Below, in pieces: positions 1-3,809 of a DNA stretch of 5,741 nt. The translations under genes were made by a program, and so were the position numbers. The DNA is from Bacteroidota bacterium (lineage in GTDB: Bacteria; Bacteroidota; Bacteroidia; Chitinophagales; UBA2359). Positions within the stretch are counted from its first letter, which is position 1, and each line of letters begins with the position of its first letter. The stretch covers positions 1 through 5,741 of the forward strand of contig JAHDCM010000260.1 in assembly GCA_020629895.1 (NCBI GenBank), read 5' to 3'. Below the pieces are notes generated by a model. It did no database searches. It was not told the DNA's origin and saw only the letters and a list, made by a program, of their open reading frames with translations.

Positions 1-54
<54 letters not shown>

Positions 55-178
55 TAAAATTCTTCAATGAAGGAATTCAATACCTATAAATACTCATTAG
101 GAATCTCTCACTTCTTTTTTTGTTGTCAATCAATAAATTTAAAGAACGTAATTTCTCTAATTTGGATAGCTCCAAATG
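55..178 (-). other. Transcribed leader upstream of 16S rRNA
   Basis: This AT-rich stretch lies between the proximal rRNA promoter and the mature 16S 5' end, so it should be transcribed and removed during rRNA processing. I see no open reading frame and did not identify a clear antitermination box. The boundaries come from the predicted transcription start and the 16S alignment. Confidence 0.6.
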
Positions 179-184
179 TGAGCG

Positions 185-214
185 CAAAGATACAACTTTC
201 AAATAATTTTGCAA
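185..214 (-). promoter_or_regulatory. Proximal rRNA promoter (P1)
   Basis: On the minus strand a -33 TTG (212-214) is followed after 19 bp by TATCTTTG (185-192), a perfect match to the Bacteroidota -7 consensus TAnnTTTG. The spacing fits the known 19-21 bp rule of the phylum's primary sigma factor. Transcription would begin around base 178 and run into the 16S gene. Confidence 0.82.
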
Positions 215-280
215 GCGTATTTCGCTTTTTTTGCCCTAAATAATTTTAAGAAAAATTTGATGTTTCCATCGAAGGGACTG

Positions 281-311
281 CAAAGATAAGGCAACATTTC
301 TAATCCTGCAA
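281..311 (-). promoter_or_regulatory. Distal rRNA promoter (P2)
   Basis: A second minus-strand TATCTTTG (281-288) has the same eight bases as the proximal promoter. It lies 20 bp downstream of a -33 TTG (309-311). The two -7 boxes are 96 bp apart, the usual tandem arrangement for rRNA operons. Nothing else on this strand between here and the 16S gene needs a promoter. Confidence 0.75.
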
Positions 312-408
312 CCTTTTTATTGAAATATGGATAAATATTTTCTCTCCGCCCCCTTTGCTCCCCACATAACAAACTAACTATCAACACATTAACTCCAAAT
401 ACATTTTA

Positions 409-426
409 TGAAAAAATCTTTTTTCA
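409..426. repeat. Short A/T hairpin
   Basis: TGAAAAAA and TTTTTTCA form an 8-bp inverted repeat around a TC centre. The stem is nearly all A-T, with T-runs on both strands, so a weak bidirectional transcription end between the divergent rRNA and tag-side units is possible. It is too weak to call a terminator with confidence. Confidence 0.35.
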
Positions 427-454
427 ATCTCTTAAACCCTTTCACTACGTTGAA

Positions 455-486
455 TTTGCTTGTAGTTATCAATATTGATACCTTGT
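455..486 (+). promoter_or_regulatory. Promoter with palindromic operator-like spacer
   Basis: TTTG (455-458), a 20-bp spacer and TACCTTGT (479-486) fit the -33/-7 pattern of Bacteroidota promoters; the -7 box is TAnnTTTG with one or two deviations. Bases 467-480, TATCAATATTGATA, are a perfect 14-bp palindrome that fills the spacer and touches the -7 box, as a repressor operator would. Transcription would start at about the first bases of the structured element that follows. No -33/-7 pair lies closer to tag, so this may also be tag's promoter. Confidence 0.5.
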
Positions 487-715
487 GTGAGGGATTGTAG
501 TGGTAGCTTGGTACAGTAGAAAAGTAGTAAGGCTTGGTGAAGGGTGGCTGAACGACGAAGTGAAGACACACTGAACCAATAGTCGAACACTTTTTCTACA
601 AGCCAACTATAAACGGAAAGCCCGACGCCATTTCTTTCATTTTGCCCATTCCTGCAAAAATGCAGGAATGGGCAAAATGAAAGAAATGGGGAGACACCCA
701 AAAAAATAATAAAAT
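487..715 (+). ncRNA. Structured repeat element / candidate ncRNA, copy 1
   Basis: The element begins with GTGAGGGATTGTAGTGGTAG, continues through a variable core with a GACGAAG...GAAGACAC motif, reaches AAACGGAAAGCCCGAC (611-626), then a perfect 29-bp hairpin, then GACACCC and an A-rich tail that ends at the tag start codon. The same ordered landmarks occur in reverse orientation near the right end of the window: the first 26 nt and the last 11-nt block are identical, while the core and hairpin differ. A promoter sits directly upstream. The GGGATTG...CGGAAAGCCCG landmarks resemble short intergenic RNAs common in Flavobacteria and relatives; membership of the Rfam Flavo-1 family is possible but from memory only. 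Function is unknown. It could be an independent small RNA, a leader of tag, or a dispersed repeat. Confidence 0.6.
628..689 (+). repeat. Perfect 29-bp inverted repeat (terminal hairpin of copy 1)
   Basis: Arms 628-656 and 661-689 are exact reverse complements separated by AAAA. The hairpin is followed by GGAGACACCC and an A-run, not a T-run, so it is not a standard intrinsic terminator on the plus strand. It sits 26 bp before the tag start codon. Such a stem would form strongly in RNA and could also extrude as a cruciform. Confidence 0.9.
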
Positions 716-1285
716 ATGTCTGACAAAAAACGATGTGCTTGGTGTTTAAAAGACCAACTTTATATGGATTATCATGATCAGGTATGGGGAGAACCTGTGC
801 ATGATGATCAACAACTGTTTGAATACCTTAACTTAGAAGGTGCGCAAGCAGGACTCAGTTGGTACACAGTATTGACCAAAATTGAAACCTATAAAAAAGC
901 ATTTGCCAATTGGGATGCTCACAAGATTATACAATTTACAGATGAAGATGTAGCACGCCTACTTCAGGATAAAGGGATTATTCGTAATAAATTGAAAGTA
1001 CGGGCAGTCATTACTAATGCAAAATGCTTTTTAGAAGTCCAAAAAGAGTTTGGCTCCTTTGATCAGTATATATGGAGTTTCGTCAATTATCAACCCATTA
1101 TTAATCAGTGGGAGAAAATGGAAGAGGTGCCAGCTTCTACTCCTATTTCTGATAAAATGAGTAAGGACTTAAAAAAACGTGGTTTTAAATTTGTCGGCTC
1201 TACTATTTGTTACGCTTATATGCAAGCAGTAGGAATGGTAGATGATCATCTTCCTTATTGTTGGAAACGTCAAGCAAAAAAATAG
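716..1285 (+). CDS. tag: DNA-3-methyladenine glycosylase I
   Basis: This 189-residue protein matches the helix-hairpin-helix glycosylase Tag, which cuts 3-methyladenine from alkylated DNA and leaves an abasic site for base-excision repair in the cytoplasm. The whole E. coli Tag pattern is visible with an offset of three residues. The zinc ligands are C7, H20, H178 and C182; the base-pocket residues are Y19, E41 and W49. Blocks such as GLSWYTVL, the RNK helix after DKGII, and LKKRGFKFVGSTICY are intact. Length is normal (E. coli 187). The start is fixed by the zinc-binding C7 just inside the protein. No Shine-Dalgarno is present; the leader is the A-rich tail of the upstream structured element. 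The TAG stop directly abuts the 3' end of the convergent tRNA-Ile gene, leaving no room for a terminator. Confidence 0.97.
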   Translation: MSDKKRCAWCLKDQLYMDYHDQVWGEPVHDDQQLFEYLNLEGAQAGLSWYTVLTKIETYKKAFANWDAHKIIQFTDEDVARLLQDKGIIRNKLKVRAVITNAKCFLEVQKEFGSFDQYIWSFVNYQPIINQWEKMEEVPASTPISDKMSKDLKKRGFKFVGSTICYAYMQAVGMVDDHLPYCWKRQAKK

Positions 1286-1359
1286 TCCTGAAGGATGGAC
1301 TCGAACCACCAACCGCCTATATATCAGACAGGCACTCTAACCAATTGAGTTACTTCAGG
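1286..1359 (-). tRNA. tRNA-Ile(GAT)
   Basis: Minus-strand cloverleaf with acceptor CCTGAAG/CTTCAGG, U8 A9, a 4-bp D stem, anticodon stem CCTGT/ATAGG with loop CTGATAT (anticodon GAT), a 5-nt variable loop, T stem GGTGG/CCATC with loop TTCGAGT, and discriminator A. CCA is not encoded; CTA follows, which is the complement of the tag stop. It is well formed and last in the array by transcription direction. Confidence 0.93.
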
Positions 1360-1366
1360 AAAAAAG

Positions 1367-1439
1367 AGCTGACAGCAGGAATCGAACCCGCAACCTTCCG
1401 ATTACAAGTCGGATGCACTACCTATTATGCTATGCCAGC
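1367..1439 (-). tRNA. tRNA-Thr(TGT)
   Basis: Acceptor GCTGGCA pairs with TGTCAGC, D stem GCAT/GTGC, anticodon stem TCCGA/TCGGA with loop CTTGTAA (anticodon TGT), T stem GCGGG/CCTGC with loop TTCGATT. All stems are complete. CCA is not encoded. It lies 7 bp from the tRNA-Ile gene. Confidence 0.93.
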
Positions 1440-1444
1440 TTTTG

Positions 1445-1518
1445 TAGCGACGGGTGGATTCGAACCACCGACCTTTTCTTTGTAAGAGAACTGCGCTAAA
1501 CCCCTGCGCTACGCCGCT
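1445..1518 (-). tRNA. tRNA-Val(TAC)
   Basis: Acceptor AGCGGCG pairs with CGTCGCT, then U8 A9, D stem GCGC/GCGC, anticodon loop CTTACAA (anticodon TAC), T stem GGTGG/CCACC with loop TTCGAAT, discriminator A. The anticodon stem GTTCT/AGAAA has one G27-A43 mismatch at its base. CCA is not encoded. Confidence 0.88.
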
Positions 1519-1534
1519 ATAATGGATAAAAAAG

Positions 1535-1625
1535 AGGAAAGCAGAGGACTCGAACCCCACTCAGGTTGCCCTGAGACCTAGTTTTCAAGACTAGTCGCCA
1601 CGCCCATGTAGCTGCTTTACTTTCC
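1535..1625 (-). tRNA. tRNA-Ser(TGA), atypical D-side linker
   Basis: A class II tRNA: anticodon stem CTAGT/ACTAG with loop CTTGAAA gives anticodon TGA, and the long variable arm folds as CTCAGG/CCTGAG closed by GCAA. Acceptor GGAAAGT pairs with GCTTTCC and the T loop is TTCGAGT. Two oddities: the stretch between acceptor and anticodon stem is 24 nt, against 18 in the neighbouring tRNA-Ser(GCT), with no U at position 8; and the discriminator is U, where bacterial tRNA-Ser normally has G. A partial acceptor-like AAAGCAG sits in the extra sequence. CCA is not encoded. It may be functional or decaying. Confidence 0.75.
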
Positions 1626-1642
1626 TTGTACTATAAAATAAG

Positions 1643-1730
1643 CAGAGAGTATTGGATTCGAACCAATGTTCCAGAACTACCGGAAACCTTGCCTTAGCAG
1701 GGCAGCACCTTACCACTCGGTCAACTCTCC
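1643..1730 (-). tRNA. tRNA-Ser(GCT)
   Basis: Class II tRNA with acceptor GGAGAGT/ACTCTCT (a G1-U72 wobble), U8 G9, D arm ACC/GGT, anticodon loop CTGCTAA (anticodon GCT), a long variable arm, T stem ATTGG/CCAAT with loop TTCGAAT, and the serine-type discriminator G73. The outermost anticodon-stem pair is C-A. CCA is not encoded. Confidence 0.9.
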
Positions 1731-1741
1731 TAAAATGGTGG

Positions 1742-1825
1742 TGGGAACGGTAGGACTCGAACCTACAGAGTTGTGAAACACTGGTTTTACAGACCAGCAC
1801 GCTACCAGTTACGTTTTACATTCCC
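1742..1825 (-). tRNA. tRNA-Tyr(GTA)
   Basis: Acceptor GGGAATG pairs with CGTTCCC and the discriminator is A. Anticodon stem CTGGT/ACCAG is perfect, with loop CTGTAAA (anticodon GTA). The long variable arm is the bacterial class II tyrosine form. T stem GTAGG/CCTAC carries loop TTCGAGT. Unlike most members of this array, CCA follows the discriminator in the DNA (complement of 1739-1741). Confidence 0.92.
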
Positions 1826-1868
1826 ATTTAGTGGATAATACTGAATAATCAAACACATTATATATTAG

Positions 1869-1940
1869 TGGAGGTGATGGGAATCGAACCCATCGCACAG
1901 TGCTTGCAAAGCGTTGTCGCCTCCTTGGACATGCACCCCC
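1869..1940 (-). tRNA. tRNA-Ala(TGC), structurally degenerate
   Basis: Acceptor GGGGGTG/CACCTCC contains the G3-U70 wobble that defines alanine identity, with discriminator A73. T stem ATGGG/CCCAT with loop TTCGATT is perfect. The anticodon loop TTTGCAA gives TGC. Elsewhere it departs from canon: position 8 is C instead of U, the D arm is hard to fold in the usual register, and the anticodon stem AACGC/GCACT has two adjacent A-C mismatches (28-42 and 29-41). CCA is not encoded. The identity call is good; function is uncertain. Confidence 0.7.
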
Positions 1941-1977
1941 AGAAAAAACCATACATTTCAATAATTAACATAGTTTG

Positions 1978-2048
1978 CACACCCAGAAGGACTCGAACCC
2001 TCACCAACTGGTTTGGAATCAGCCATGCTGCCATTACACCACAGGTGT
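1978..2048 (-). tRNA. tRNA-Trp(CCA anticodon)
   Basis: Acceptor ACACCTG pairs with TGGGTGT (two wobbles). The A1-U72 pair and discriminator G73 both fit bacterial tRNA-Trp. Anticodon loop TTCCAAA gives anticodon CCA with stem GCTGA/CCAGT, in which 31-39 is an A-C mismatch. T stem GAGGG/CCTTC has loop TTCGAGT. Reading it as Gly(TCC) would break most of the anticodon stem, so Trp is preferred. CCA is not encoded. Confidence 0.8.
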
Positions 2049-2129
2049 GTATGTATATGTATGGTTTAAATTAGATCGGTATGTGATAGTATGAAAAAGG
2101 AAGCGGAGAAAAATAGCAAGAGTGTCATG

Positions 2130-2154
2130 TGCCTAACCATTTGGCTATTTACCC
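2130..2154 (-). pseudogene. tRNA 5' fragment (acceptor strand and D arm only)
   Basis: On the minus strand GGGTAAA is followed by TA and by a D arm GCC-AAATGGTTA-GGC-A of canonical form (U8, A9, GG in the loop). No matching anticodon stem, T arm or 3' acceptor strand follows. It starts a few bases after the CCA of the Phe-like tRNA. It looks like the front end of a decayed tRNA gene whose identity cannot be read. Confidence 0.4.
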
Positions 2155-2161
2155 TAAATGG

Positions 2162-2233
2162 TGGATAAAGTAGGATTCGAACCTACATAGTCTGTCGATT
2201 TTCTGTCGAAGTAACTCTATGCTTCACTACCGC
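2162..2233 (-). pseudogene. Degenerate tRNA-Phe-like gene (GAA), first in the array
   Basis: The 3' half is tRNA-like: T stem GTAGG/CCTAC with loop TTCGAAT, TTTATCC, discriminator A and an encoded CCA (complement of 2159-2161). The anticodon region TTCGA-CAGAAAA-TCGAC has the length of a normal arm and would give GAA (Phe), but position 33 is A instead of the near-invariant U. The best 5' acceptor candidate, GCGGTAG, pairs poorly with TTTATCC and the D arm is weak. The 5' end is set only by expected length. It is probably a pseudo-tRNA, though a divergent working tRNA cannot be excluded. Confidence 0.5.
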
Positions 2234-2707
2234 TTCGTTTTTTCAAACAATCAAATGAAGTAGAATATTAAATGTAATAAGAGAATTGATTAGCGGAAAA
2301 GCTGCTGGAAAGAAAAGTAGGGAAAGTGAAAAGGAATAAAAAAATTCTTTGTTCGCAGCTGTATCTCCAACAACTACGAATACAATAGGAAGGTAGTTAT
2401 CGGATGCTAATCGTGGCGGCTACCGCGTACCACGAATAGGTACTGACCGTCACGATACTGGAAATAATATATGATAAATAAGTCGTCATTTTTTTGGAGA
2501 TATTTCTGTTTTTTAAAAGATTATATCATTGCTTGTTATGCAATTCGTGTTTATAAAGCGAAAGTATCACTTTATAGTTCCAAAGACATTCATTTTTTTC
2601 AAAAAAAGTTTAAGCTGCCTATTTTACCTATTCTCTATACAATTTATGCGCTCTATTTTTCGTATTCTTCATACCATCCTGATTCACTAAATTAATTATC
2701 ACAGCCT
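2234..2707. other. Intergenic region without a convincing gene
   Basis: I see no tRNA and no recognisable protein here. A 74-codon open frame at 2471-2695 is Phe/Tyr/Ser-rich with one hydrophobic stretch (LPILPILYTIYALYF), has no ribosome site or family resemblance, and is probably chance in AT-rich DNA. The region must hold the minus-strand promoter of the tRNA array and the plus-strand promoter of the downstream lipoprotein, but no full TAnnTTTG box with a -33 partner is visible for either. TATTTTTC at 2654-2661 is the closest plus-strand candidate. Confidence 0.5.
2410..2456. repeat. GC-rich cluster of mutually exclusive hairpins
   Basis: Within AT-rich surroundings, TCGTGG (2411-2416) can pair with CCACGA (2430-2435) around an inner GCGG/CCGC hairpin. 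ATCGTG (2410-2415) can instead pair with CACGAT (2451-2456), and GTACC (2427-2431) with GGTAC (2439-2443). These pairings compete. The role is unknown; it could be an RNA switch-like leader, an untranslated RNA, or a remnant of a lost element. Confidence 0.4.
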
Positions 2708-3724
2708 ATGTTTCAATATGGTTTTCGTATCCTCCTCTTTCTAGTTATAACTAGTTTACTTGGCTCTTGTACCAGTGGGCGGAAAATTCAAAAGCAAACC
2801 AAGCAATATTATCAACAAAGTGTATCGGAAGATATTCTTACTGCCCATTCTTTGGCTGATAATATGATTTATGCCACCATCGAACAACGCGTAACAGTAG
2901 TACTCCCTCCCTCCTATTACAAATCACAACGTCGGTATCCTGTTGTGTACTATCTCCACAGCCAAAGTGGCGACCATAGTGAAATTAGCTTTTTTAGTGA
3001 ACAGATACAGCAGCAGATGAAAACAAAAGAGGTGCAAGAGTTCATTATTGTAGGCGTAAATGGGCATCACCATCTCGGACATAGTTTTTTTAGTAATTCT
3101 CCTGTAACTGGAAATTGGGAAAAACATTTTTTAGAAGAAGTAATTCCTTATATCGAAAGTAGTTATCGAGTAATTCCTGACGCTTTTCATCGAGGCATTG
3201 CAGGTTTTTCTTCGGGTGCCAGTGCAGCCATCAATATCGCACTATCCTCTCCTACTACCTTTGGAGCCGTATATGCACTAAGTCCTATGCTATTAACTGA
3301 TAACAACCTCGAAACCGTTTACCAAACTTGGGAAAACGACTTTATTATCAACTATGGGATGTCTTTTTCACCCGACACTACCCAAGCAGACATCCCTTTT
3401 GCCAATGTCCCCTCATTTGATAATAGCGACAAAGACGCTACCATTGTTTCCAATTGGAATAATGGACTAGGAAACTATAAAAGTAAAATTAAAACTTATA
3501 CCCAACAAAACACGCCCATCGAAGCCTTCCAAATTGAGTATGGCAAGGACGATTTTTATACATGGGTACCCAAAGGCTGTGATCATTTTACCCAAACCAT
3601 GAAAGCCGCCAACCAAACAATAACCCTATCTACTTATGATGGTGGTCATGCTGACAAAACAGAAGAACGAATGATTAATGGCATGCTCCCCTTTTTCAAT
3701 CAACATTTTTATTGGTACAAATAG
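2708..3724 (+). CDS. Lipoprotein alpha/beta-hydrolase, putative esterase
   Basis: A 338-residue protein with a lipoprotein signal: Arg-7, a hydrophobic core (ILLFLVITSLL) and lipobox L18-G19-S20-C21, so it is probably anchored to an envelope membrane through Cys21. The mature part resembles the esterase D / enterochelin esterase-like family (PF00756). It has the RRYPVVYYLH strand after a variable N-terminal strand, a GxSxG elbow at GFSSG with nucleophile Ser168, the FGAVYALSP strand that follows it, a candidate acid at Asp281 or Asp282 in YGKDD, and His314 in DGGH. The triad is therefore complete. The family hydrolyses varied carboxyl or thiol esters, including siderophore esters; no neighbouring gene points to a substrate. 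The start is chosen because it gives an intact signal peptide. There is no Shine-Dalgarno. It is separated from lpd by 85 bp with a promoter, so it is probably monocistronic. Confidence 0.85.
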   Translation: MFQYGFRILLFLVITSLLGSCTSGRKIQKQTKQYYQQSVSEDILTAHSLADNMIYATIEQRVTVVLPPSYYKSQRRYPVVYYLHSQSGDHSEISFFSEQIQQQMKTKEVQEFIIVGVNGHHHLGHSFFSNSPVTGNWEKHFLEEVIPYIESSYRVIPDAFHRGIAGFSSGASAAINIALSSPTTFGAVYALSPMLLTDNNLETVYQTWENDFIINYGMSFSPDTTQADIPFANVPSFDNSDKDATIVSNWNNGLGNYKSKIKTYTQQNTPIEAFQIEYGKDDFYTWVPKGCDHFTQTMKAANQTITLSTYDGGHADKTEERMINGMLPFFNQHFYWYK

Positions 3725-3761
3725 CTATTTACCATCGTACCATCTGTGTAGTTATTTGTTG

Positions 3762-3769
3762 TATATTTG
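3762..3769 (+). promoter_or_regulatory. -7 promoter box for the dihydrolipoyl dehydrogenase gene
   Basis: TATATTTG matches the Bacteroidota -7 consensus TAnnTTTG exactly, 40 bp before the start codon. No good -33 TTG is found 19-21 bp upstream, so only the -7 box is annotated. It implies lpd has its own transcript, with a short A-rich leader and no Shine-Dalgarno. Confidence 0.6.
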
Positions 3770-3809
3770 CGCGATCTTTTGAAAACTAGAAAATCAAACA
3801 AATATCACC

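Noticed and set aside
628..689. Intrinsic terminator for transcription entering tag
   Set aside because: The 29-bp hairpin is strong, but it is followed by purines and an A-run with no T-run, so it does not fit a plus-strand terminator.
432..701. 89-codon minus-strand frame and a 30-codon plus-strand frame starting at 408
   Set aside because: Both cross the promoter and the structured repeat and show no protein family features; the minus frame includes the perfect hairpin.
1258..1485. 75-codon plus-strand frame (GLEPPTAY..., GIEPATF..., GFEPPTF...)
   Set aside because: It is the antisense translation of three tRNA genes. The repeated EPPT/EPAT words come from the conserved T loop, a well-known false protein.
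1978..2048. tRNA-Gly(TCC) instead of tRNA-Trp
   Set aside because: The Gly register destroys the anticodon stem. The Trp register keeps four pairs and agrees with A1-U72 and G73.
1591..2074. Open frames at 1591-1800 (minus) and 1868-2074 (plus)
   Set aside because: Both run through tRNA genes; their protein-like words come from T-arm sequence.
2471..2695. 74-codon Phe/Tyr-rich plus-strand frame upstream of the lipoprotein gene
   Set aside because: No ribosome site, no known family, and a composition expected from AT-rich DNA. A small membrane protein cannot be fully excluded.
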